From contig JAEZBO010000004.1 of the NCBI GenBank assembly GCA_023427085.1, forward strand, positions 1 through 15,459: a stretch of DNA of 15,459 nucleotides. The letters are read 5' to 3'. This document shows, piece by piece, positions 5,644 through 13,284 of the stretch (its first letter is position 1; every line of letters starts with the position of its first letter). The position numbers and the translations under genes were made by a program. This stretch comes from Pseudomonadota bacterium (GTDB lineage: Bacteria > Pseudomonadota > Gammaproteobacteria > Burkholderiales > Burkholderiaceae_B). The notes beneath the pieces are model-generated. The model made no database searches. It saw only the letters and a list, made by a program, of their open reading frames with translations, and was not told where the DNA came from.

Positions 5644-8025
5644 GTGCGCCCGGTCCCTTGCCTGATTCTTCTCGCTGCCTGCGGTGCCGTGGCTGCGCAC
5701 GCCCAAGGTATCCCCGCATCCGTCCAGGCGCCCGGCGCCCCGACGCCCGGCGTGGCAACGCCCGACGTCGCAACGCCCGAGGTGACGGTGCCGGGCCTGC
5801 GCCTGTCGCCCGGCCTGCGCATGCACCGCGACCTCGGCGACGACGACCTGCCGGTCCATCTCGAGGGTGACCGGATGGACGGCGACCCCAACAGCGACGT
5901 GACGCTGACCGGCCATGCGCAGGTGCGCCGGCTCGACAACGTGCTCAAGGGCGATCGCATCAACTACCGCCGCGAGACCGGCGAGCTCGATGCCGAAGGC
6001 AATGTGCGGCTGCTGCGCGAAGGCTCGCTGGTGGCCGGGCCACGCCTGAAATACAACATCGACCAGGAGACCGGCAGCGTCGAGCAGCCCGATTTCTGGA
6101 TCGGCGCCAACGGCGGCAGCGGCACCGCGCAATACGCCGACATCTTCAGCCGGTCGCGCATGCGCCTGACCGACGTGGTCTACACCGGCTGCCCGTGCCC
6201 GAATCCGGCCTGGGAGATCCGTTCGTCGCGCGTCGACCTGGATTTCGACGAGAACGAAGGCGTGGCGCGCAACGGCGTGCTGTACTTCAAGAACGTGCCG
6301 ATCCTGGCCTCGCCGTACCTGACCTTCCCGATCAAGCAGGAGCGCAAGTCCGGCCTGCTGCTGCCGACCTACGGCACGTCCAGCCGCGGCGGCTTCGACC
6401 TGTCGGTGCCGTACTACTTCAACCTGGCCCCCAACTATGACCTGACGCTGACGCCGCGGCTGCTGACCAAGCGCGGCATGCAGCTGGGCGGCGAGTTCCG
6501 TTACCTGGGCCAGGACTACGTCGGCCAGGTGGCCGGCACCTATCTCAGCAGCGACCGCGTCAGCGGCCGCGACCGCTGGCTGTACTCGATGCAGCATTAC
6601 CAGCGGCTGGGCGGCGGCTTCTATTTCGACTGGGACATCAACGGCGCGTCCGATGATGATTACTTCCGCGACATCTCGTCGGTCGGCCTGAACGAAGCCT
6701 CGACGGTCTACCTGCCGCGCCGCGGCCGGCTGGGCTGGAGCGGCCGCTACTGGTCGACCTATGTGCAGGCCTACAGCTACCAGACGCTGCAGGATCCGGA
6801 TTCGCCGATCACGCCGCCCTACGACAAGCTGCCCGAGTACAACCTGCGTGGCGCGCGCTACAACTGGGGCGGCTTCGACGCCGAGTGGGAAAACACCGCG
6901 ATCTGGTTCAAGCGGCCCGATTTCTTCGGCCAGCGCATCGGCCCCGAGGGCCAGCGCTTCACCAGCTATCCGACGCTGTCCTATCCGATCGTGCGTCCGG
7001 GCTGGTACGTCACGCCCAAGGCCGGCGTGCACATGACCCAGTACCAGACCCGCTGGTATGGCCAGGACTGGTACAACGTGCCCGGCGGTGTCAGCGCCTA
7101 CCCGCGCAGCCAGAGCCGCACCCAGCCGATCCTGTCGCTCGATTCGGGCATGACCTTCGAACGCGACACCTCGCTGTTCGGCAAGGCCTCGATCCAGACG
7201 CTCGAGCCGCGCATCTACTATCTGTACGTGCCGTACCGCGACCAGTCGACGCTGCCGATCTACGACACCTCGCTGGCCACCTTCAGCTTCGCGCAGGCCT
7301 TCGACGAGAACATCTATTCGGGCGGCTGGGACCGCATCGTCAACGCCAATCAGGTGACCTTCGGACTGACCTCGCGCTGGCTCGACGCCGGCACCGGCTT
7401 CGAGCGCCTGAGCGTGTCGGGTGCGCAGCGGGTCTACTTCGAAGACCAGCGCGTCACGCTGCCGGGCGAAGAGCGCCGCACCGGCGTGCGTTCCGATTAT
7501 CTGGTGTCGGCCAACGCGGCGCTGACCGACACGCTGAGCACGCAGGTGACGGCCCAGTTCAATCCCCAGGACGAGCGCTGGGAGCGCTCGGTGATCAGCG
7601 CGCGCTGGCGCCCGCAGCGCCTGGCCACGCTGGGCGTGTCGTACCGCTACCAGCGCACGCCGCCGGCCGACGCGCTGTACCTGCCGCGTGGCAAGGAGCA
7701 GGTCAGCGTCTACAGCCAGTGGCCGTTCAGCCAGAAGTGGTACGGCGTGGGCCGGATCGACTACTCGCTCGAAGAAAGCCGCGTGACACAATCGATCGCC
7801 GGTCTCGAGTACAAGGGCGAATGCTGCTGGGCGGCGCGGGCCGTGCTGCAGCGCTACGCGGTGGCGGCCGAGCAGGCCAATACCGCGATCTTCTTCCAAC
7901 TCGAGCTGACCGGACTGGGCTCGCTGGGAACCGATCCCATGCAGCTTCTGTCCAGAAGTATTCCCGGCTATGAGACCATCGTCCCCTCGCGGCCTGCCGG
8001 GACGACATTTGAAAGGTACGAATGA
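5644..8025 (+). CDS. lptD: LPS-assembly outer-membrane protein LptD
   Basis: LptD is the outer-membrane beta-barrel that, with LptE as plug, inserts lipopolysaccharide into the outer leaflet. This 793-residue protein (E. coli about 784) has a signal peptide (residues ~1-21, ending Ala-His-Ala), a Pro/Thr/Val linker with three degenerate repeats, an OstA/LptA-like jellyroll domain (~60-190) and a large C-terminal barrel (~210-790) rich in aromatic alternating strands. The mature protein has only four Cys: 183 and 185 (C-P-C) and the adjacent pair 727 and 728 (G-E-C-C-W). The adjacent pair matches the E. coli C724/C725 site. The GTG start gives a good signal peptide, but AGAGG at 5626-5630 is 13 bases away; an ATA at 5638 sits at better spacing. 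The stop overlaps the surA ATG, so the two genes are coupled. Confidence 0.97.
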   Translation: MRPVPCLILLAACGAVAAHAQGIPASVQAPGAPTPGVATPDVATPEVTVPGLRLSPGLRMHRDLGDDDLPVHLEGDRMDGDPNSDVTLTGHAQVRRLDNVLKGDRINYRRETGELDAEGNVRLLREGSLVAGPRLKYNIDQETGSVEQPDFWIGANGGSGTAQYADIFSRSRMRLTDVVYTGCPCPNPAWEIRSSRVDLDFDENEGVARNGVLYFKNVPILASPYLTFPIKQERKSGLLLPTYGTSSRGGFDLSVPYYFNLAPNYDLTLTPRLLTKRGMQLGGEFRYLGQDYVGQVAGTYLSSDRVSGRDRWLYSMQHYQRLGGGFYFDWDINGASDDDYFRDISSVGLNEASTVYLPRRGRLGWSGRYWSTYVQAYSYQTLQDPDSPITPPYDKLPEYNLRGARYNWGGFDAEWENTAIWFKRPDFFGQRIGPEGQRFTSYPTLSYPIVRPGWYVTPKAGVHMTQYQTRWYGQDWYNVPGGVSAYPRSQSRTQPILSLDSGMTFERDTSLFGKASIQTLEPRIYYLYVPYRDQSTLPIYDTSLATFSFAQAFDENIYSGGWDRIVNANQVTFGLTSRWLDAGTGFERLSVSGAQRVYFEDQRVTLPGEERRTGVRSDYLVSANAALTDTLSTQVTAQFNPQDERWERSVISARWRPQRLATLGVSYRYQRTPPADALYLPRGKEQVSVYSQWPFSQKWYGVGRIDYSLEESRVTQSIAGLEYKGECCWAARAVLQRYAVAAEQANTAIFFQLELTGLGSLGTDPMQLLSRSIPGYETIVPSRPAGTTFERYE
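5743..5787 (+). repeat. Three degenerate 15-base tandem repeats in the lptD linker
   Basis: Three adjacent 15-base units (5743-5757, 5758-5772, 5773-5787) each begin ACGCCCG and encode Thr-Pro-(Gly/Asp/Glu)-Val-(Ala/Thr), residues 34-48 of LptD. They lie between the signal peptide and the OstA domain, where E. coli LptD would carry its first mature cysteine. Copy number may vary between strains, because in-frame units can be gained or lost without breaking the protein. Confidence 0.75.
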
Positions 8026-9536
8026 TGCGTAGTGCTTTGCCCTCCAGGCAACACCTGGGCGCCCTGCTGGCGTCCTTCGCCGTGGCGGCGGTCGCCTCGG
8101 CGCAGCAGCCCGGGCCGACCCGCGCGCCGGTCCTCAAGCCCGTGCCGGCCGCGCCGGCCGCCGGTGCCTCGCAGAGCGCCACCGTCGACGGCATCGCCGC
8201 GGTGGTCGACAAGGACGTGATCACGTTCCGCGAACTGCAGGTAGCGGTGGCGCAGAGCCGCCGGGATCTCGCCCAGCAGAACATCCAGGCACCCGACGAA
8301 CCCGTGCTGCAGCGCCAGGTGCTGCAGCGCCTGATCCGCGAGCGCCTCGAAAACGCCGAGGCCGCGCGCATGGGCATACGTGTCAACGACCAGCAGATCG
8401 ACCAGGCCATCGCCACGATCGCGCAGCGCAACCGCCTGTCGGTCGAGCAGATGCGCAAGGAGATCGAGGCGTCTGGCACCAACTGGGCCGAATACCGCCA
8501 GGTGCTGCGCCGCGACGTCATGCTCGACCGCATGCGTCAGCGCGCGGTCGACAACACCATCATCATCTCGGACAACGAAGTCGACGCCTTCCTGAAAGAG
8601 CAGCAGGCCCGCCGCGACGCCGGTGCGCAGCCCCGCGCGCCGCAGCAGACCGCCGGCGGCCCGCCGGCGATGCTGGCGCTCGGTCAGATCCTGGTGCGCG
8701 TGCCCGAAAACTCGGCACCTGCCGAGGTCGCGGCGCTGCGCAAACGCGCCGATGACATCCTGGCCCGCCTGCGTGCCGGCGAGGATTTCGCCGCGCTGGC
8801 GGCGGCCGCCTCCGATGGTCCCGAGGCGCTGCAGGGCGGGGCGATGGGCGCCCGCGCGGCCGATGGCTGGCCCGATCTGTTCCTGGACGCGACCGCCAAC
8901 GTCGCGGCCGGCCAGGTCAGCGACATCGTGCAGAGCGGCAACGGCTTTCACATCCTCAAGGTGCTGGACCGCCAGGGCGGCAGCGCGGCGCCGCCGCAGG
9001 CGCAGGCCGGCGTCAACGGCCTGGGCGCCGCCGGCCCGGGCGGGCAGCAGGCCAGCGGCCCGATGCCGGTCACGCAGACCCACGCACGCCACATCCTGAT
9101 CCGCACGTCGGCGGTGCTCAGCGACGAGCAGGCCCGCACCCGTCTCGAGCAACTGCGCCAGCGCATCCTCGAAGGCGGCGAGTCGTTCGCCGACATGGCG
9201 CGCCGTTATTCCAACGACGCCTCGGCGCCGCAGGGCGGCGACCTGGGCTGGCTCAACCCGGGCGAGACCGTGCCGGCCTTCGAGCAGGCCATGGACGCGC
9301 TGCAGGACGGTGCGATCAGCCAGCCCATCGAAAGCCCGTTCGGCTGGCACCTGATCCAGGTGCAAGAGCGCCGCACGCAGGACATGGCCGACCAGTTCCA
9401 GCGCATGCAGGCGCGCCAGGCGCTGTTCGAGCGCCGCGCCGGCCCGGCCTTCGAAGAGTGGCTCGATCAGCTGCGCGACCGCGCCTACATCGACAATCGC
9501 CTCGAACGCCAGGACCGCCTCGAGCAGAACCTCTGA
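8022..9536 (+). CDS. surA: Periplasmic chaperone/peptidyl-prolyl isomerase SurA
   Basis: SurA escorts unfolded outer-membrane proteins, LptD among them, through the periplasm. The protein has 504 residues, clearly longer than E. coli SurA (428). A signal peptide (~1-29, ending Ala-Ser-Ala) is followed by a Pro/Ala linker, the SurA N-terminal chaperone domain (~52-190, starting V-D-G-I-A-A-V-V-D-K-D), a first parvulin domain (~215-320) and a second parvulin domain (~353-455) with the intact THARHILIR motif (His354, His357). The C-terminal helix ends the protein. The first parvulin lacks the His-x-x-His-Ile start (it reads L-G-Q-I-L-V-R), consistent with the inactive first domain in E. coli. 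The extra length is in Gly/Ala/Pro/Gln linkers at ~193-214 and ~320-350. Two ATGs are adjacent; GAAAGG at 8011-8016 fits either. It overlaps lptD (ATGA) and rsmA (TGATG). Confidence 0.96.
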   Translation: MMRSALPSRQHLGALLASFAVAAVASAQQPGPTRAPVLKPVPAAPAAGASQSATVDGIAAVVDKDVITFRELQVAVAQSRRDLAQQNIQAPDEPVLQRQVLQRLIRERLENAEAARMGIRVNDQQIDQAIATIAQRNRLSVEQMRKEIEASGTNWAEYRQVLRRDVMLDRMRQRAVDNTIIISDNEVDAFLKEQQARRDAGAQPRAPQQTAGGPPAMLALGQILVRVPENSAPAEVAALRKRADDILARLRAGEDFAALAAAASDGPEALQGGAMGARAADGWPDLFLDATANVAAGQVSDIVQSGNGFHILKVLDRQGGSAAPPQAQAGVNGLGAAGPGGQQASGPMPVTQTHARHILIRTSAVLSDEQARTRLEQLRQRILEGGESFADMARRYSNDASAPQGGDLGWLNPGETVPAFEQAMDALQDGAISQPIESPFGWHLIQVQERRTQDMADQFQRMQARQALFERRAGPAFEEWLDQLRDRAYIDNRLERQDRLEQNL

Positions 9537-10360
9537 TGGCGCACCAGGCCCGCAAGCGCTTCGGTCAGCACTTCCTGACCGACGAATCGGTGGTCGACAG
9601 CATCGTGCGCGCGATCGCGCCGGCGCGGGGCGACTGCCTGGTCGAGATCGGCCCCGGCCTGTCGGCGCTGACGCAGCCCCTGCTCGAGCGCGCCGACAAG
9701 CTGGTGGCGGTCGAGATCGACCGCGACCTGGCCGAAGGGCTGCGCCGCAAGTACCCGGCCGAGCGCCTCGAGGTGGTCGAGGCCGATGCGCTGACGGTCG
9801 ATTTCGGCCGTTTCGGCGAACACCTGCGCATCGTCGGCAACCTGCCGTACAACATCTCCAGTCCCTTGCTGTTTCACCTGGTGCAGTGCGCCGACCAGGT
9901 GCGCGACCAGCACTTCATGCTGCAGCGCGAGGTCATCGACCGCATGGTCGCCCAGCCGGGTTCGGCCGACTATGGCCGGCTGTCGGTGATGCTGCAGTCG
10001 CGTTACCGCATGGCCAAGCTGTTCGACGTGCCGCCCGAGGCCTTCGACCCGCCGCCGCGAGTGGTGTCGTCGGTGGTGCGCATGGTGCCGCTGCCGGCCG
10101 ACCGGCTGCGCGCGCGCAGCGACGCGGCGCTCGAGCAGGTGGTCGCGCGGGCGTTCACGCAGCGGCGCAAGATGCTGCGCCGCAGCCTGGGCGACTGGGT
10201 CGCCGACATCGACTGGGACGCGCTGGGCATCGCGCCCACCGCCCGCGCCGAGACGCTGTCGGTGGCGCAGTTCATCGGGCTGGCCGACGTCCTGCAGGCG
10301 GCCGGGCACCTGGGCCCGAACCGGCCACACAGCGCCGAACTGGATTTTCCGAACGCCTGA
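9536..10360 (+). CDS. rsmA: 16S rRNA (adenine1518-N6/adenine1519-N6)-dimethyltransferase RsmA (KsgA)
   Basis: RsmA uses S-adenosylmethionine to dimethylate two adjacent adenines near the 3' end of 16S rRNA, a late step of 30S maturation; its loss gives kasugamycin resistance. The protein has 274 residues, normal for the family. It opens with R-K-R-F-G-Q-H-F-L, has the SAM-binding motif EIGPG at 37-41, an acidic E-I-D that ends the next strand, and the catalytic NLPYN at 102-106. The C-terminal helical domain contains the R-R-K-M-L-R-R-S-L segment. The ATG at 9536 shares one base with the surA stop, so translation is coupled. In E. coli pdxA lies between surA and rsmA; here it does not. Confidence 0.97.
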   Translation: MAHQARKRFGQHFLTDESVVDSIVRAIAPARGDCLVEIGPGLSALTQPLLERADKLVAVEIDRDLAEGLRRKYPAERLEVVEADALTVDFGRFGEHLRIVGNLPYNISSPLLFHLVQCADQVRDQHFMLQREVIDRMVAQPGSADYGRLSVMLQSRYRMAKLFDVPPEAFDPPPRVVSSVVRMVPLPADRLRARSDAALEQVVARAFTQRRKMLRRSLGDWVADIDWDALGIAPTARAETLSVAQFIGLADVLQAAGHLGPNRPHSAELDFPNA

Positions 10361-10370
10361 GCCGCGGCTC
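10359..10370. other. GC palindrome at the rsmA stop; convergent intergenic region follows
   Basis: GAGCCGCGGCTC is a perfect 12-base palindrome starting at the last two bases of the rsmA stop codon. It could form a short hairpin but has no T-run on either side, so I do not call it a rho-independent terminator. The rest of the 138-base convergent gap to the end of garK (10361-10498) is GC-rich, with a small G-A-G-G-C direct repeat near 10380-10393, and holds no supported gene. Confidence 0.4.
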
Positions 10371-10498
10371 CGTGCCGCAGAGGCAGAGGCAGGGCTGCGC
10401 TGCCCGCCGCGTCGCGGGTCAGTGGTCGTCTCGGTGCAGCGGCGGGACGCCACGCCGCCGCGCTGCGCGGCAGGCGCGTCACCCGGCGCCGCTGGCGT

Positions 10499-11641
10499 TC
10501 AGATCACGTGGCGACGTCCCGCCAGCCACAATTGCATGACATCGCGACCGCGCTCGGCCAGCAGCCGCTCCGAGTCGGCCAGCGCCTGGGCCAGCGTCAT
10601 CGGTCCCGACACCAGGCTGAAGGCGGCGTACAGGCCGGCCTCGTAGAGCGCCTGGTAGCCCTCGCCCAGCGAGCCGACGATCGCCACGGCCGGCACGCCC
10701 GCCTCGCGCGCCAGCGCGGCGACGCCGGCCGGCGTCTTGCCATTGAGCGTCTGCGCATCCATGCGGCCTTCGCCGGTGATCACCAGCGCCGCGCCCGCGA
10801 TGGCATCGGCCAGTCCGCCCAGTTCGGCGACGATCTGCACCCCGGGGCGAAACTGCGCCGACAGGAAGGCATACGCCGCAAAGCCCAGACCGCCGGCGGC
10901 GCCGGCACCGGGCTGTTCGCTGGCATCGCGTCCGAGCTGCTTGGCGCTGACCTGCGCGAAGCGCCGCAAGGCCGCGTCGAGCTGTTCGACCTGTTCGGGC
11001 GTGGCGCCTTTCTGAGGGCCGAAGATGTGCGCCGCGCCGCGGGGCCCGCACAGTGGATTGTTGACGTCGCTGGCCACGTCGATGCGCACCTGCGCCAGGC
11101 GCGGATCCAGGCCGCTGTCGTCGATGCGGTGCAGGCGCGCCAGCGCCGCGCCGCCGGGCGGCAGCGCCTTGCCCTGCTCGTCATACAGCGCCAGTCCCAG
11201 CGCCCGCAGCATGCCGGCGCCGCCATCGGTGGTCGATGAACCGCCCAGGCCGAGGATGATGCGCTGCGCGCCGGCATCGAGCGCCGCGCGGATCAATTCG
11301 CCGACGCCTTGGCTGCAGGCCTGCAGCGGCTTGCGGTCTTGCTCGCGGACCTGTTCGAGGCCGGCCGCCGAGGCCATCTCGATCACTGCCGTCTGGTCGG
11401 GCAGCCAGGCCCAGTCGGCCTGCAGTGCTTCGCCCAGCGCGCCACGCACGGCGCTGCTGCGCCGTTGCGCACCGGTGGCCGCGAGTACCGCGTCGACGGT
11501 GCCTTCGCCGCCATCGGCCATCGGCACGCAGACGATGCGCGCGTCGGGCGCGGCCAGCGCGACACCGCGCGCGATGGCCTGCGCGACGGCGTCGGCGCTC
11601 AGGCTTTCCTTGAACGAATCGGGGGCGATGACGATCTTCAT
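10499..11641 (-). CDS. garK: Glycerate 2-kinase (GarK family)
   Basis: This cytoplasmic enzyme phosphorylates D-glycerate with ATP; the GarK family forms 2-phosphoglycerate, which enters lower glycolysis. The protein has 380 residues, the usual family length. The N-terminus MKIVIAPDSFKESLSA is the family hallmark, followed by MADGGEGTVDA (~42-52), the glycine-rich LGLGGSSTTDGGAGM (~125-139) and ITGEGRMDAQTLNGKTP near residues 290-306. The start at 11639-11641 is set by this hallmark: the frame stays open further upstream, but those residues are a shadow of pyk. The ATG shares one base with the pyk stop (TGATG). The pairing makes biochemical sense, since 2-phosphoglycerate becomes PEP through enolase and PEP is the substrate of the neighbouring pyruvate kinase. 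Confidence 0.94.
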   Translation of the reverse strand: MKIVIAPDSFKESLSADAVAQAIARGVALAAPDARIVCVPMADGGEGTVDAVLAATGAQRRSSAVRGALGEALQADWAWLPDQTAVIEMASAAGLEQVREQDRKPLQACSQGVGELIRAALDAGAQRIILGLGGSSTTDGGAGMLRALGLALYDEQGKALPPGGAALARLHRIDDSGLDPRLAQVRIDVASDVNNPLCGPRGAAHIFGPQKGATPEQVEQLDAALRRFAQVSAKQLGRDASEQPGAGAAGGLGFAAYAFLSAQFRPGVQIVAELGGLADAIAGAALVITGEGRMDAQTLNGKTPAGVAALAREAGVPAVAIVGSLGEGYQALYEAGLYAAFSLVSGPMTLAQALADSERLLAERGRDVMQLWLAGRRHVI

Positions 11642-13080
11642 CAGGCGACCTTCAGGATCTTCATGCCGTTGGTGCCGCCGCTGTCGCGGGTCAGGTCGCC
11701 CTTGGTCAGGATCACCCAGTCGTCGACGGCGATCAGCTGGCGCGACTTGAGTTCGGCGATGGCCGCATCGCTGACCTCGGCCGGATCGAGCGCCGCCGCA
11801 TCGAACGGAATGGTGTACACGCCGCGGAACATCGCCGCGCGCTGCTGCGTGCTGGCATGCGGCGTGAAGCAGTAGATCGGCACGCCCGAGCGGATGCGCG
11901 ACATGATCAGCGGCGTGCGGCCGCTTTCGGTCAGGCTGATGATGGCCTTGACGCCCGGAAAGTGGTTGGCCGCGTACATCGCCGACAGCGCGATGGTGTC
12001 GTCGCAGCGCGTGAAGGTCTCGCCCAGCCGGTGGTGCGAGCGCGTGCTGGTGGGGTGTTTTTCGGCGCCCAGGCAGACTCGCGCCATGGCCTGCACGGCC
12101 TCGACCGGATAGCGTCCCGAGGCGCTTTCGGCCGACAGCATCACCGCGTCGGTGTAGTCGAGCACCGCGTTGGCGACGTCCGAGACCTCGGCGCGCGTGG
12201 GCAGCGGGCTGGAGATCATCGACTCCATCATCTGCGTGGCGGTGATGACCAGCTTGTTGAGCGTGCGGGCGTGCTGGATGATGCGTTTCTGGATGCCGAC
12301 CAGCTCGGCGTCGCCGACCTCGACGCCCAGGTCGCCGCGCGCGACCATCACCGCGTCGCTGACGCGAATCAGCGCATCGAGCGCCTCGTCGTCGGCGACC
12401 GCCTCGGCGCGCTCGATCTTGGCGACGATCCAGGCGTCGCTGCCGGCCTCGCGCAGCAGTGCGCGGGCCTCTTCGATGTCGTCGCCATAACGCGGGAAAG
12501 ACACCGCGACGTAGTCCAGCTGCAATTCGGCGGCGATCTTGATGTCGGCGCGGTCCTTGTCGGTCAGGCTCGGCGCTGACAGCCCGCCGCCGCGCCGGTT
12601 GATGCCCTTGTTGTTCGACAGCGGCCCGCCCACCGTGACGGTGGTGTGCACCGCGTTGCCGGAGATCTCGTCGACGCGCAGCACCACGCGGCCGTCGTCG
12701 AGCAGCAGCTCGTCGCCGGGGCGGCAGTCGGTGACCAGTTCGGGATAGTCGATGCCGACGATCTCGGCGGTGCCGGCCTCGTTGGGATGATCGTTGGACA
12801 GCGTGAAGCGCTGGCCTTCCTGCAAGGTGACCTGTTTGTCGGCAAAGCGCGCGATGCGGATCTTCGGACCCTGCAGATCGCCCATCAGCGCCACGTAGCG
12901 GCCCTGCTTGGCGGCCAGCTCGCGCACCAGCGCAGCGCGCTGGCGGTGGTCGTCGGCATCGCCGTGCGAGAAGTTCAGCCGGGCCACGTCCAGGCCCGCG
13001 CGGATCAGCGCGTCGATGCGTTCGGGACTCGAGCTGGCGGGCCCGAGCGTGGCCACGATCTTGGTGCGGCGCAATGCCAT
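11641..13080 (-). CDS. pyk: Pyruvate kinase, PykA-like
   Basis: Pyruvate kinase transfers phosphate from PEP to ADP, giving pyruvate and ATP. It has 479 residues and all expected catalytic elements: RLNFSHG with Arg34, Asn36 and Ser38; Lys221 and Glu223 in AKIERAE; Asp250 in ARGDLGVEVG; and the ITATQMMESM active-site loop. The segment NKGINRRGGGLSAPSLTDKD, and a loop between Glu223 and Asp250 three residues longer than I count in E. coli PykF, resemble E. coli PykA (type II) rather than PykF, which suggests AMP or sugar-phosphate rather than fructose-1,6-bisphosphate control; that is inference. The ATG at 13078-13080 has GAAAGGAG at 13089-13096 (- strand), eight bases away. It is the first gene of a two-gene unit with garK and diverges from the Bug receptor gene. 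Confidence 0.96.
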   Translation of the reverse strand: MALRRTKIVATLGPASSSPERIDALIRAGLDVARLNFSHGDADDHRQRAALVRELAAKQGRYVALMGDLQGPKIRIARFADKQVTLQEGQRFTLSNDHPNEAGTAEIVGIDYPELVTDCRPGDELLLDDGRVVLRVDEISGNAVHTTVTVGGPLSNNKGINRRGGGLSAPSLTDKDRADIKIAAELQLDYVAVSFPRYGDDIEEARALLREAGSDAWIVAKIERAEAVADDEALDALIRVSDAVMVARGDLGVEVGDAELVGIQKRIIQHARTLNKLVITATQMMESMISSPLPTRAEVSDVANAVLDYTDAVMLSAESASGRYPVEAVQAMARVCLGAEKHPTSTRSHHRLGETFTRCDDTIALSAMYAANHFPGVKAIISLTESGRTPLIMSRIRSGVPIYCFTPHASTQQRAAMFRGVYTIPFDAAALDPAEVSDAAIAELKSRQLIAVDDWVILTKGDLTRDSGGTNGMKILKVA

Positions 13081-13186
13081 ATGTCTGTCTCCTTTCGAGT
13101 TGTGTGGGCGCTGACGCCATCGTACCGAAAAGCCACTGGCGCGGTGCGGTAGCGCGTTAAGACGCGGCCGACCAATTAAGCGGGAA

Positions 13187-13206
13187 TTTCGATCAATTGA
13201 TCAAAA
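13187..13206. promoter_or_regulatory. Palindromic candidate operator between pyk and the Bug operon
   Basis: GATCAATTGATC (13191-13202) is a perfect 12-base palindrome. Allowing one mismatch on each side it extends to 20 bases (13187-13206), with TTT on the left and AAA on the right. It also nests TTGATCAA (13197-13204). It lies 79 bases upstream of the Bug start and 107 bases upstream of the pyk start, in the AT-richest part of the 204-base divergent region. Dyads of this form are typical binding sites for dimeric repressors or LysR/GntR-type regulators. No regulator gene is in the window, so the binding protein is unknown. No convincing -35/-10 pair was found nearby. Confidence 0.55.
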
Positions 13207-13284
13207 CAATCCGTTATTCAGCTTGGCGATATCCCCTAGCATCCTTGCCATAACACGAAGAACCCCACTCCCAGGAGACAAACC

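Noticed and set aside
5617..7899. A 760-codon open frame on - strand opposite lptD
   Set aside because: No recognisable motif and no ribosome binding site; the + strand frame encodes a full LptD with signal peptide and barrel.
7968..9365. A 465-codon open frame on - strand opposite surA
   Set aside because: His/Arg/Ala-biased shadow translation; SurA on + strand has complete domains and coupled neighbours.
10361..10498. Terminator between convergent rsmA and garK
   Set aside because: Several GC-rich partial dyads exist but none is followed by T on either strand. Termination may be rho-dependent.
13223..13254. TTGGCG with CATAAC as promoter for the Bug operon
   Set aside because: The spacing is about 20 bases and the -10 matches only four of six positions; too weak to annotate.
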